A program made the position numbers and the translations under genes. DNA of 64,000 nucleotides, from positions 1,612,001 to 1,676,000 of the forward strand of contig JAJTUQ010000005.1 of the NCBI GenBank assembly GCA_021399445.1. The letters are read 5' to 3'. The notes beneath the pieces were generated by a model. That model was given only the letters and a program-made list of their open reading frames with translations, searched no databases and had not been told where the DNA came from. The DNA comes from Xylogone sp. PMI_703. Lineage: Eukaryota; Ascomycota; Leotiomycetes. Of the stretch, positions 1 to 11,700 are shown piece after piece (positions within the stretch are counted from its first letter, which is position 1; each line of letters starts with the position of its first letter).

Positions 1-159
1 AGATTTGTTGCTGAGAAAGTGACAACATACAAACAGCTGAAGGGTGGAATTGTATTCCTGGACGAACTGCCAAGAAACTCGACTGGGAAGATCTTGAGAC
101 GCCTATTGCCTCTCGACAAAACGCCTCATGTCTTGCATAGGTTGTCCCCAAAGTTATAA
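1..159 (+). CDS. Acyl-CoA ligase (4-coumarate-CoA ligase-like), C-terminal end only
   Basis: Only the last 52 residues are in the window; the gene starts to the left. The frame contains the C-terminal adenylate-forming signature, with GGIVFLDELP followed by RNSTGKILRR. The lysine of NSTGK is the usual catalytic Lys of acyl-CoA synthetases, which activate a carboxylic acid as acyl-AMP and then acyl-CoA. The protein ends in S-P-K-L; the final P-K-L resembles a weak peroxisomal PTS1 signal (canonical S/A/C-K/R/H-L), so peroxisomal location is possible but inferred. It converges on an acyl-CoA dehydrogenase gene and belongs to an apparent oxidative cluster reaching 9.4 kb. The substrate cannot be read from this piece. 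Confidence 0.85.
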   Translation, partial: RFVAEKVTTYKQLKGGIVFLDELPRNSTGKILRRLLPLDKTPHVLHRLSPKL

Positions 160-489
160 GCATGCTTCCCAATTTTGTACAAATAATTAGATTAGATGGT
201 CATTTTCGAATCTGCATGAAGCACATACTACAACTAACAGCAGCCTACTTTTAGAGAATGTAACATCAATAACTAAGGCAGTATCATCTAAGTTATATAT
301 GTTATATTCTACGCAGAGTTCTGAAATGTAGAACTTTAATATACAAATGTCATGTTTTTCTCAGACCACTCATATGTTGTATGTTAGAGATTTATTGAGA
401 GTATTTAATAAGATTCAGCTTATTTTAAATGGTATAAATTTCTAACAACAGATATTTACAGTTCTGAGGCACAAATATACATCTACCCT
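160..489. other. AT-rich convergent intergenic region
   Basis: This 330-bp stretch lies between the 3' ends of the acyl-CoA ligase (plus) and the acyl-CoA dehydrogenase (minus). It is AT-rich and probably holds both 3' UTRs. I see no coding region in it. Confidence 0.6.
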
Positions 490-2170
490 TTACATCTTTG
501 GCTCGGCTTTCTTATACAAGGTTAGCGCACTAGCTCTCTTCGCCACAGAATCTAGCAAAATCTCCTCACTCCCACCACTTACCACCAGCACTCTTACATC
601 CCTACTAATCTGCTCAATTCGGCCTCCATTCCCGCCACGACTATAACCGGCGCCTCCCAGCACTTGCTGTGCTTCTCGTGAAATCTTTTCTAAGTCCCGG
701 GCAGCTCGATATTTCAATAGCGATACATACACAGATAGCATCTGATCATCTGCATGAGAATTAAGCGCCTGAAGCTGGAGAATTTGGTCTTTCAAAGCAT
801 ATGTGCCCTCAATAAGTCCAGCCATTTTAGAGAACTTTGCTCGAATTAATTGATTGGAGAAAAGTGGCTGGCCAAAAACCATTCGTGTGTGGGCATAGTT
901 GTAACTGTCGGAAAAAGCAACACGGGCTAAACGTATGGCTGTTGTAGCGATCCAGAGACGCTCCCGGTTAAATGCTAATATCAATGTAAGTTATTTGGAA
1001 AATAGTGCAATCTTGAGCTCCTTACTAGCCATGATGATTTTAAACCCCTGGTTTTCTTTACCTAACAAATTGCCGACGGGCACTTTGACATCATCGAACT
1101 CTAAAAATGCCGAACCTTTGAAAGATAGGAGTTAGTTACGTACGGTTCTTCTATTTATGATTCAACATACCACTTGCGCTAACCCCAGAATTGATCATCT
1201 TTCTCCTGGACAAGCCCTCCGACTTCATAGGGATCAGAAGAAGGGATATGCCCTTGCCACCCTTATCGCCTGTACGCACTGCTGTCAAGACGATATCCGC
1301 TCTCATTCCTTGTGTGATCCACTTCTTCATTCCATTAACAATGTAGTACTGTCCGTCAGCAGACTTCACTGCTGTTGTAGTAATTCCGGCAACATCAGAC
1401 CCCGCTGCACACCATAAGGTTCAGTCCTTGATAGATTCAACAAATCGAGCAAGATAGCTAAGAAGTTGACTCACTTCCAGGTTCAGTTATGCCCAAACAA
1501 TGCCTTTGATTCCCTCTAAGAAGAGGATCAAGGAAGTTTTCCTTTTGTTCTTCTGTGCCAAACGCTATTAGAGGAGCACTGCCAGTGGAGGCACCACCAT
1601 TAATCCCCCACACTACACCAAGATAGCCGCATCGAGCAATTTCATCGATTACCTACAAATTGTCAGAGTCATGCTTTCTCAAAATCGGAACGGTGTTCTG
1701 ACGATGTCATCGTGGAACGTATCCCATTCTAGTTCAATTCAATTCCAGTTAGCTTTCCAGTGGTACCCCTTTATTACTCTAACTTTGCCTTAAACATCAC
1801 TAGGGATCCACTCACCATGTTCATCGATCCCAGCAGGTAATTGAATTCCTGCTATGTGGCCATGGGGAATTGGATAACAAGATGCGACCAGAAACCCTAA
1901 TTGGGCATGACGCTTAAAAGCCTTTGAATGTCCATGTTAATAAACGCTTTCTTCATATACTATATTCAGAGTATGAGTGCCAAGCCGGTAGCTTACTTCT
2001 TCCGGAATGTATCCTTTGGCTTCCCATTCCTCAGCATGAGGTATGATATTCGTCTCGACATACTGTCGCACCCAACGTTGCAATTTCCGATGGCTTTCCT
2101 TGTAAAAGGGATGATTCGGCGTATAATGCCATTGAGGATCAGAAAAAGGTACGATTCTGTTAGAAGTCAT
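490..2170 (-). CDS. Acyl-CoA dehydrogenase, seven exons
   Basis: FAD-dependent acyl-CoA dehydrogenase, about 430 residues, typical for the family. Exons on the minus strand: 2170-1997, 1921-1816, 1728-1703, 1652-1475, 1404-1171, 1115-1026 and 974-490; all phases agree. Motifs in order: N-terminal helical part (HAEEWEAKGYIPEE), GYLGVVWGINGG, the substrate/FAD region CLGITEPGTGSDVAGI, VNGMKKWITQG, the hinge FNRERLWIATTAIRLARVA, QQVLGGAGYSRGG, and C-terminal RDVRVLVVSGGSEEIL. The Glu pair after SGGS sits where related families place the FAD/catalytic loop. It would introduce the alpha-beta double bond in an acyl-CoA. It is divergent from the SDR gene (344 bp apart) and follows a CoA ligase, which fits one pathway. 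It ends P-K-M, again only PTS1-like. The third exon is only 26 nt. Confidence 0.88.
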
Positions 2171-2514
2171 AGCTCAGGCTGTAAAACCAGAAACTTGAAA
2201 ATGCTCTCATCCAACGAAAATATGAGTAAAGTAAGATATTAGTTCTAGATTTCATTTTCAAACACATTTCGTAATAAAAATCTCAAGATACAAGATGAAT
2301 CCAGTCCTCACTTCGGAATATCTGTACCGGAGCATAGCTCAATCAACATGGTTGTTTGAATGTTCCGTTTTCCGAAATTCCGCACCGGGCCAAATCTACA
2401 TCGAACCTCGGTGTAAACGGCTAACACATATGCGCTATAAGGATTGTTGATATTAGTAGTATTGGGATCTATAGTCACTTGATCACCATCGCTTCAAAAA
2501 TTACAATCTTCCTA
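2171..2514. promoter_or_regulatory. Divergent promoter region between acyl-CoA dehydrogenase and SDR
   Basis: The start codons of the two divergent genes are 344 bp apart, so this is likely a shared promoter. It carries several CCG/CGG triplets, including CCGAAATTCCG at 2372-2382, in which two CCG triplets are spaced by five bases. Zn2Cys6 regulators recognise CGG triplets, and one is encoded 1.5 kb away. Control by that regulator is inference. Confidence 0.5.
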
Positions 2515-3642
2515 ATGTCAGTCAACCGTTTGAAACAAGTACAAGATCACATCAGTGGAGGTCGCAATGGAGCTACACCAGACTTATTAGTCAAGGATCA
2601 AGTCGTGATCATAACCGGAGGAGGCCAAGGCACATATACCCTCCATTTTTATAAAAAGTCAGTGGCTAATTCCATGCAAAAATAGGGATTGGAAGAGCCG
2701 CCGCCAATTTATTTGCCCAGCATGGAGCCAAAGTTGTTGTTAGCGATATAGATAAGGGAGCCGGTGATAAAGTGGTACAGGAGCTAGCATCAAATGGATT
2801 TGAAGGTTTCAGCGTCCCTGGAGATATTCTTAAGGATGGCTTTCCCGAGGAGCTTATTGCCACTGTAATTCAGAAATTTGGAAGGGTCAACTGTCTGGTT
2901 AACAATGCTGGTATGTTGATCTACTTAGAGAGGAAACATAATTCTATCTAGACCACCTCTAAATCTAGCTCCTAATAACTAAATGCGGCAGGCTTTCTAA
3001 TGGATAACGCTATACATAGAATGGAAGATCACCAATTCGATGGAGTGATGAAGATCCATAACTACGCACCGTTCCGATTGATTCGAGCTCTCTCCGCGCA
3101 TTGGCGAGACCCCCAATATCTCAATATTCCTAAAAGTATTATCAATATCTCATCTACCTCCGGTCTTCATGGGCAGTATGGTCAGGTAAGAATTCTATGT
3201 TTTCGCTTTTGCAGCCTAGTCCATTCAACTAACCACCCGAAATATCTAGATCAATTATGCCACAGCTAAAGCCGGAGTTGTAGGCATGACAAAGGCGGCT
3301 GCAAAGGAATTAGCACGGTATAACACAATTCCCTCAGACTAGCTAACATGAATGCTCATATTGCTATCTAGATATAACGTTCGATGCAATGCTGTGGCAT
3401 ATGGTTTCATGGACACCAGGATGACCAGGCCACCATCGACAGAAACACAGCGTGTTGGTGATAAGGAGATTCAAGTAGGCGTGTCCTTAAATGCAAAGAG
3501 GTTTCGAGATCTAAGTGATATTCCTCTTGGCAGAGTAGGTACTGTTGATGAGGCAGCAGGGCCCTTGCTCTTCCTTGCAAGCCCGTTAGCATCGTATATT
3601 ACAGGTACAATACTAGAATGTACGGGAGGAAGACACATGTAA
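2515..3642 (+). CDS. Short-chain dehydrogenase/reductase, five exons
   Basis: Classical SDR of 290 residues, the usual length. Exons: 2515-2629, 2686-2910, 2992-3185, 3250-3317 and 3372-3642. Joining restores the NAD(P)-binding TGGGQGIGR motif, the NNAG motif, a Ser followed by Y-x-x-x-K in NYATAKAG (catalytic Tyr and Lys), and the C-terminal SYITGTILECTGGRHM, where SDRs usually end. The first intron begins GC rather than GT (GC-AG intron, 56 nt, with a ctaat branch-like site); without it the glycine motif is broken. The ATG at 2515 was chosen because it is the only ATG giving a short N-terminal extension before the Rossmann fold. It probably oxidises a hydroxyacyl-CoA or an alcohol, or reduces a ketone, in the same pathway as its neighbours; the substrate is unknown. 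Confidence 0.88.
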
Positions 3643-3979
3643 AGGAACATTCTATAAGTTCCCTTGAAAAGGCGTAGGTAATTATAGACAATAATATATG
3701 TATCTTGATACAGTAACTACCACAATCTGTTCATGCAGAGAATTTAAAGCCTGCTAAATCCCAACTTATTGTGAGACCAGCTGCCTGCAGATGTGGCGCC
3801 CTCCAAGACATTGGTCCCCTCGCACTTGACGACATCGCATCCATTACCCCGGATCCTCCCCACGTTTTCTCCACGTGAAATTTCCGAACTCCAACACGTT
3901 AAAAGGGTCCCGTCAATTCCGACGAGATCTTTCATCAAACAGACCGCGACTTTTCGCATACTATATTCTATGTGAAAAG
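3643..3979. promoter_or_regulatory. Upstream region of the Zn2Cys6 regulator
   Basis: A 337-bp gap holding the SDR 3' end and the regulator promoter. It contains CACGTG near 3872 directly followed by AAATTTCCGA (3878-3887), similar to TTCCG elements in the other promoters of the cluster. No gene seen. Confidence 0.4.
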
Positions 3980-6570
3980 ATGGAAAAAACACCTGATCAC
4001 ACTGGTCGTGTCCCTACCCGAAAACGCCGAGCTAGATATATTCTGGTTGCATGGTCAGTCTGTCCCTTCTCAGCTTCTTACTTCGGTGAACATACAGTCC
4101 TAACGGATTCTAGTCTTGAGTGCCGGCGGCGCAAGATAAAAGTATGTAGTTGTCCTAATTTCTCCTGCGGGTATACACAATCTAACTAAACTATCCCTCA
4201 GTGTTCTGGTGGTCAGCCCTGTGAAAGTTGTGCCTTCCATGAGATTACGTGCTCTTATCCTCAAGAAGGAGATGGTGAACCTAGCAAGAAAGAAAGTAGC
4301 AGTACCACAAAAAAGTACACCATTGGAAATACCACATCACTCTTAAGATTTCCGGCTAACTTTCCGGAATTTAGACGAAGAGAGCCAGGTCATATGCGTG
4401 TTGAACGACCGGCCAGACCGCGCGCTCCATCTAGGGCAGATGCTGAACTACAAGAACGCCTCCGTAGGCTAGAGGAAGAGGTGTTTCAGCGGACATCTTA
4501 CCCACCATCCCACATATCACTAGATCAGTCTCCAACAGCAGTAATCGATGAAGGGATCAGGTGAGCTATGCTCCCAATATTCATGTTATCTAGGTGCTAA
4601 ACTGCTGAGTAAGGATGAGGCAAAATGAGAAGAATCAATTTTGCGCCTGTGGAAGGGCAATTGCAGAGTCAGACCTGCAAGATTACGAGGATGTTGATAC
4701 GCCTGATGACGAATCGCAAGGCCGGACTACAGCCTATATTTCCCTCGCAATGCAAATCAGAACGTTAAAGGAGGCAGTTCCCGAGCCAGTTTGGTCCGAC
4801 GGCCACTCCGCACTTCCTCAAACAGATGTAGAAACCTGTTTGATCTCAAATGACCGGCTCTATTATCTACTAGATCTATTCTTCTCCGAATTCAACTGCT
4901 ACATAGTTGCTATTGATTGTTCTGATTTCATGACTCGTCTGGAATCACTATTTCAAGAAAGCTCTGTTAGTCAATCGCAACAGCTGAGCATACAGAATGC
5001 AAAACCAGAACAGATCACGCTCATAGCATTAGCTTGTATGATACTTGCAAAGGCGGAGCTGCTTTCAGTTGAGCCAAGAACAGAGTCGCAATTCTATCGA
5101 TCTCATCAATCTTGGTATGCAGAGAGCTGCCGGGTCATGGCCCGATACTACCAGACACGGCCCTCAAATTTTGACCTAGTTCAGCTTCGCCTTGTAGAAT
5201 CATTCTATATGATTGCGCTCGAACGCGTTGATCGGTTCTCGTCCGCCGTTATGAACGCAGTCAATGAAGCTTTTGCAGCGGGGCTTAATGATCAATCATT
5301 GTGGAAGAATTGTTCTAAAACTGAGATCACCTCTCGCTGTGCACTGTGGTGGACGATGTACCTGATGGATAGGCAAGCAGCGCAGCGGTACGGCAGATCT
5401 TATTTGATAAGAGACACGGATTTTTCAGTGCAGGATTTTACTGCTGAATGCAAGCAGCCACTGAGTGTTGATGGCGAAGTTCCAATACCATTTCTACATT
5501 ATCCAGGCTTGAAAATACGACTCGAGAATCAAGAATACTCTTCACCGCAGACGACATCCTCTGGGTATTTGAGTGAGTATGAGTGGTATCACTATCTTCA
5601 GTTTATTGCTACTATCGGTCGCTTGGTGACTCGGGCGTGCGACTCCTTTTATTGCTACTGTGCACCAAAAAAGGGTGATTATGAAGAGACTGAATCCATA
5701 GACGCCCTCTTGTTACGAGCACGAAGGAATCTCTGTCCTAGTTTATTATGGTATACGGGTAATTCAATGCCGGACGTGAATATGCCCACTGTGTCAGCCC
5801 AAATTATGCGTCTCCGAATTATCAGCTTTCTAGTAAGGATCTTTAACTATTATAATATCCCCTCTGTATCACATTAACCGTATTGAATAGCGCGTCAATA
5901 TCCTACGGCTATCAATACGCCGCCACTTATGGAAAGACAGAAAAGACGAAAGCATCGAAGTCAGCTCTAGTGATAGAGAATTTGTATATTCAGTACGCCT
6001 CTGTCATGACATCGCTATTGAAACAATCCAAGCCATCACGGAATATATAACCAATTGGCCTTCGCCAACCTTCAGTTCTTTCTCGACAATGTCCCTGATT
6101 GAATGTATCTACAATCTCATCGCTCTTCCAAAAGTGGCAAATATGGGTTCCGAAAATCACTGTGAATCAGTTACAACAGCAGTCAAGAATGCAGTGCGTT
6201 GCATCCAAACATTAGCTCAACTACATCAAAAATTTGCCCAAAATGCGGATAAGGTTCTCCGAGGATTTCTTCAGCCAGGGATATGTGTTCTACACAGGAG
6301 TAATGAACGACATAACGGATTATGTACTCTACCTGTAAGTTTACGTACTGCTCGGAAACAAAATAGTATTAATACATGCGATAGCTCACAGGATCCGATA
6401 ACCTTATAGGATTTAATGACTACAATCTTGCAGATGCAAATGCGTTCCATTTATCTAATGATAGCTTCAGGTTTGCTGCTCCAGGATCACATATCAGTCT
6501 CGATATCGAGGATGTCATGAGTTCGCTGGATCAAGACATGTTTGAATGGCCCAGAACGGTTTTAGCCTAA
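3980..6570 (+). CDS. Zn2Cys6 fungal transcription factor, six exons
   Basis: Predicted nuclear regulator of about 769 residues. Exons: 3980-4053, 4114-4141, 4202-4560, 4614-5832, 5891-6334 and 6385-6570; all phases agree. Residues 25-51 form a complete zinc binuclear cluster (C-x2-C-x6-C-x5-C-x2-C-x6-C) after splicing of the first two introns, starting ACLECRRRKIKC. A Glu/Arg-rich helix (ELQERLRRLEEEV) follows, possibly the dimerisation region. The large exon carries the fungal-specific middle homology region, with the typical CALWWTMYLMDRQAAQRYGRSY segment in shortened form. Sitting between the SDR and the monooxygenase, it is the obvious candidate cluster regulator; that role is inferred. 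The C-terminal end is the least certain part: another frame around 6240-6334 also looks protein-like, so an error or extra intron there is possible. Confidence 0.82.
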
Positions 6571-7232
6571 ATGCAGAAAAATACTAAAGCGATATTGATG
6601 TAATATATATTAATTCTTCATATGTTCTTTGCTTTCTACTATATCTACCTGCTGTATTGACACAACCTTATCTTACAATGCACAAAGGTAGCAAAGTGCA
6701 AAGTAGTTATGTCATCTCTATAATTAAATAGAAATGAGTGATGACGAGTTATAGAGATTGGATACCCAATAAATCAAAGCAATTCAGCTACACTTGTATG
6801 CAGTCGAATTATAGACACTTCATGGTTCTATTATATGATCTTATTTGCCGCCGATCTATAGAACGGTACAGACCTTATACCATAGGATTAGGGCTCCCGC
6901 AAAGGCCACGAGTAAATCCCATCTCATCATCTTGATCGTTCAGCTGAAATATATTTGCCGTATCAGCTAACCGATAAATGCGGAGGAAAGGATGTGTCTT
7001 AGTTATAAAATTTCCGTGGAAATAGGTGGATGTATTTAATTCCGTCATTCCGGATTGCGACGAATCATGTTCACGTGCCTTCTAATGTAGTTTTAATATC
7101 TCCAGAAACGGAAACTGTTAGCTTTAAAAGCTAATTGATTGAAATGTTAGTAAATGAGTTTGTAGATTCTCAATTTTTCTAGAAATAACTGAGTACTGAT
7201 CAAGTAAATTTGATTTCGAACCGAATATCAAC
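6571..7232. promoter_or_regulatory. Upstream region of the flavin monooxygenase
   Basis: This 662-bp AT-rich gap holds the regulator 3' end and the monooxygenase promoter. It contains AAATTTCCGTGGAAAT near 7008-7023 (an imperfect palindrome) and TTCCGTCATTCCGG near 7040-7053, resembling the CCG-containing sites in the other cluster promoters. No gene seen. Confidence 0.4.
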
Positions 7233-9358
7233 ATGACGATAATTAGAGCCGCACCTTCAACGCCACTACTATCCACTAGAGATAGAGCAGTTCATCATTT
7301 CCAAAGCCTACGGCCGGATCCTCCACAACCCGGAGAGGGCACTGAAGGCTACAACGGATATGACGATCTTGCATTTGCTCTCTCTCGAGTGCCAATGTTC
7401 ACCCCGAGGCCAGTCAAGGTCATAGCAATAGGGGCAGGTTTTAGTGGGATTGCAATGGCTAAATCTATAGATTCTGGCGTGTTACCAGGAGCTTCATTAA
7501 CTATATATGAGAAAGATAATGATGTAGGCGGGACATGGTTCGAGAACAGATATCCAGGGTAAGGAGCTCTTTGGTTTTATATTACTCATATTGTCACTAA
7601 AATATCTGGGCAATCATAAGTTGTGCATGTGATATTCCAGCTACAAATTATCAGGTAGAGATACTCTCTCCAAGAATTATTATATCAATGAGATTAACTG
7701 ATGCCGTGAGATAAGTTTTCCTGGGCACCTAACCCCTATTGGAACTCGTTCTACGCCTCTCGAGACGACATTTTTGGGTACATCAAAGATGTTGTGGATC
7801 AACATGATTTAAGAAAATATATCAAGACGTGTCACAAAGTCACGGAAGCAAGATGGATACCAGATCGGCAAGTATGGCAAGTCACTGTTCGGAAGACAGA
7901 CGGTCGAGACCTAGTGATTTCTAGCCCCGGTGTTACGGAAGGGGAAGTTGCCAGTGAAGAATTTGTCGACGAATGTGACGTGCTTATCAATTGTTGTGGG
8001 TTTTTCAATAACTGGAAATGGCCCAATGTTTCAAACAGAGAGGCTTTCAAAGGCCAACTTCTGCACTCAGCTTCCTGGCCAGCTAATGCAGATAATGATA
8101 TCAACGGGAAAACCGTCGCTTTAATTGGAAATGGAAGTAGCGGTGTTCAAATTCTTCCTTCAATAATTGACAAGGTAGAGAAGGTATACATACACATGAA
8201 GAGTCCAACTTGGATTACAGCTCCGATTGCTGCGAAATTTGCTGGTCCTGATGGTTCCAATTTCAACTACACTGAAGAGCAGAAAGAACATTGGGCAAAG
8301 GACCCTGAGGCGTACTTAAGCTACCGTAAGAATATCGAAGGAGAGATGAATGTACGATTTCCCCTATACATCGATCATACACCTGAGCAACGTGCAGCAA
8401 AGAAATTCTGTGAGGATGAGATGAGACGCAAACTGAAGGCTGGTGGCAAGGAAGATCTTCTAAAGTTAATGCTTCCCGATTTTGCTGTTGGGTATGCAAG
8501 TCTATCCCATCTCTCGTAGTTATCATGCTAACAAACCCAGTTGTCGACGAGTTACTCCAGGGAACGGCTTTCTTGAATCCCTTTGCTCCCCAAAATGCGA
8601 AGTTGTCTGGGGCAAGGTGGAAGCCTTTACTGAAGATGGTATCAAATCATCTTCAGGGCAAGAAACTCATAGTATAGATACCATAATATGCGCCACTGGT
8701 TTCGATCTCTCCTGTGCTCCACGCTTTCCAATACACGGATTAAATGGAGTCGATCTCCAAGAAGTCTGGGGTCGAAATCCCGAGTCCTATCTCTCTGTGA
8801 CTGCTGCAAATATGCCAAACTATTTCACCTTTCTGGGACCTTCTTCACCAATTGGACATGGAAGCATAGTGACATGCGTGGAATTCGTGGCTCGTTACGT
8901 CTGTGATCTAATCAAAAAGCTTCAGACGCAGAACTACAGTTATCTAGTTCCCAAACCACATATACCACAATTGTACCAGAAGCAGGCTCTGGCCTGGTTA
9001 GATCGTACCGCTTTCTCAAGCCACTGCACCAGCACGTACAAGAATGGTACGAAAGATGGTAAATTGATCAGTTTGCATCCCGGTAGCAGATTGCATTACT
9101 TTGCGCTTCTAAGCACCCCACGCTATGAGGACTTCGAGTGGGTAAGTCTGTGTTCAGATAGGGAAGACCTAACTTTTGCGTGGCACAATAACGGTTTTAC
9201 GCTTGAGGAGACTGAGGCAAAGGAAGGCGCAGACCTAACGTAAGTTCCCAATATTTCTGCTGCGAATGATCGGAGAATACTGATGCATTCACAGTAAGTA
9301 CCTAAATCTCAGTGAACACACGAGGGCTATCACACGGAATGTAAATGGATATGCATGA
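7233..9358 (+). CDS. Baeyer-Villiger-type flavin monooxygenase, five exons
   Basis: FAD/NADPH-dependent monooxygenase of about 632 residues, expected to insert oxygen next to a ketone to give an ester or lactone. Exons: 7233-7558, 7621-7654, 7716-8491, 8541-9239 and 9295-9358. It has the first Rossmann motif GAGFSG, the EKDNDVGGTWFENRYPG stretch, the Baeyer-Villiger fingerprint F-x-G-x3-H-x3-W-P (FKGQLLHSASWP), a second dinucleotide motif GNGSSG, and CRRVTPGNGFLESL after the third intron. An in-frame stop at 9241-9243 is probably intronic: splicing 9240-9294 gives a family-like DLTKYL ending and a stop at 9356-9358. If unspliced, the protein ends at 9243. Cytosolic or peroxisomal; the natural ketone substrate is unknown. 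Confidence 0.88.
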
Positions 9359-10928
9359 TTAGAATTGATAGCAACTGTTAAATTTACTCATGTATATAAA
9401 CTACTTTACTTTTGAAGCTAGCATATGACTAGTTCACTGTCATACTATAGCAGGACTCAAAGGTGCTTACCCTGATTGTAATGCTCCCTCTTAGAAATCC
9501 TGAGAACTCTTTATATTCACGATTTTTCTCAAACTCAGTTTTATAATTAACTTCGGGAAAGACGCCTGTAAAACATGAAATTGTCAGTTACAAGGAACCT
9601 CGGTATTAATATGACTATAGCTGGAACGTTGTTTATTCCGAGTATCAGTATGACTGAATACATCATTTCTCTAGGAAATCCAAACCAATATTCGAAGCAC
9701 AACGTACTCTCACAAGAAACTTATACCTTCTCAATAAGTCTGCGTGGAGCCCATGATGAGACCACTACAAAGGGAATAAACTATCCTTGAACAGCGAGAG
9801 AGAACAGGAGCAGACAGTGAAATCTAATCTATAAACAACAACTACCATAACAATCATAAAGAAGTATGCTGAGAAAGTCATTTCTCCTTAAACGATTCCA
9901 GTTGCACTGTTGTAGTCACATACAGGCAGAAGTACACTTGGAGAAGGGGATCTAATTACAGAGCGGGAACTACTGTAGTAACATGAACTATTCAGACGTG
10001 TCGAATACAGGTGTGCTACACATCTTACATCTTATGAAGGCACAATACTACGTGGTCTTAGGCGTTATTCCTGCCAGCGAAGTGGAAGTAACAAGAGTAA
10101 TTGCTCAAATCTACATTCTCATACTTCATTTAGCAAGTTTAGCCTCTCCTTTCAAGTCCAACAGTGACAAACCAGATCCTATACTCCTATTACTACAGAA
10201 TCCTTTCAAGGGTATCCTTCGAACGTCGTATCTGATGTATCTGGTGGATCTCCGCTACCAGCATTGCTGAGCACTACCGCTGTCTTCATATTCTTCATCT
10301 AACATTCAAATCCCATAAAATCATAGAATCTCAGAAGATTGTTCCATCAAACGCGTTCAATTTGGGCGACTATTAATGAGTCAGGAGCTCATTTCCTGTA
10401 CCCTTCCAGCGGATGGCTCCTCCGCAATTCTCCCCGACTACATTCCGTATCAAAACATTTCCTAAATGAATATGAATTCTTGCAGGAGTTTGAGTCTGAT
10501 ATAGATACCCTAAGTGCCAATTCAAACATAAGTTCTGATTCTTGCCCCCAAATAGAAGGGTTGGAATTTCGGGAAATATTGTGAATGAAAATTAAATTGC
10601 GCATCAAAATATTACCAAAGTTAACAGAACAAATATTTCGTAAAAGAATGAGACTAATGCAATCACAATAGAAACATCTCTATATTACCTATATACCCTG
10701 AAGTATAAACCTTAGTAAAACTAGCTCAATTATAACCCGATATCACAAACATAACAGTTCGAGGCTCCAGCAACTCAATCCCTCAAGGCGGCGACACCTC
10801 ATCGCGCACGGACCCACCAGCCTAGTGGGTTGCATACAAGGCCCGCCTTACCGTATCCAAGCTCTCCCACCTCCAGCTCCCCCAACTGACGACACAAAAC
10901 ATTAACAACGACAAGCAACACCCCAAAC
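9359..10928. other. Gene-free AT-rich gap
   Basis: About 1.6 kb separates the oxidative cluster from the housekeeping genes. Open frames of 70-95 codons occur at 9575-9790, 9983-10270 and 10339-10584, but none shows a recognisable motif, splice structure or codon pattern. The last ~150 bp probably hold the V-ATPase promoter. I see no supported gene. Confidence 0.5.
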
Positions 10929-11700
10929 ATGGCGGCTCCAGCGTCGTCCTACAAGGACAGACAATTCCTAGCGGTGATTGGCGACGAGGCAAGTTAACCG
11001 TATCCTCTTTTTTGTTTCCCTGGTCTATTCTGAATCCAGAGGGGCCTGGACTGGAAAACGAGCTAGGTAGCTAACGCGATGTGAGGATAGGACTCCGTAA
11101 CGGGTTTGTTACTCGCTGGAATTGGGGTATGAATTCCCTCTTTCCTTCACCCTTCTTCCTTCCCTTCTATATTGTCTGGTGGGCAGCGATGGCGGGTGCG
11201 ATGCCTAGATAAGCATTGAGATGGAGATGAGAGAGGAGGAACGAATTCATACTTGAGAAGAAAAAAGGATTGATTTGCTCACATATTCCATTTTGCGCTA
11301 CAGCACGTCACGGCCCCTCCAGATTCGCAGAAGAATTTCCTCGTCGTGGACAGCAAGACGGATAACGCGGCCATCGAAGCGGCCTTTGAGCAGTTCACGA
11401 GCGAGAGGAAGGATATAGGGATTCTTCTCATCAATCAGCACGTAAGAGAGACCACCCCCCTCTTTTTTTTTTTTTACTTCCTGTCCGGGGAAGCGTCGAT
11501 TATAAAGCGCAACAAATATGATAGCAGCTTGGCTGATGGATTCCCTGGGGCTTTTTTAGATTGCAGAGAGGATACGACATCGTGTGGATACTTACACGGC
11601 GGCTTTCCCTGCGGTATTGGAGATCCCAAGTAAAGACCATCCGTATGATCCTGAGAAGGATAGCGTTTTGAGGAGGGTGAGACGGTTGTTTGGGGAGTAG
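10929..11700 (+). CDS. VMA7: V-type proton ATPase subunit F
   Basis: Small V1-sector subunit of the vacuolar H+-ATPase, on the central stalk; about 124 residues, matching the family (roughly 118-124). Exons: 10929-10988, 11091-11126, 11304-11441 and 11560-11700. Family blocks are visible after splicing: [49 protein letters not shown] and IAERIRH, ending near VRRLFGE. The first intron has a GC donor (gcaagt) rather than GT; using it restores the invariant GDEDSVTG. The third intron has a long T tract. Convergent with the NPC2-like gene downstream. Confidence 0.95.

Noticed and set aside
6240..6334. Alternative frame in the Zn2Cys6 gene reading FYTGVMNDITDYVLYL
   Set aside because: It looks protein-like, but the model using the main frame keeps phase across the last intron to a good C-terminus; the alternative needs a frameshift or unseen intron.
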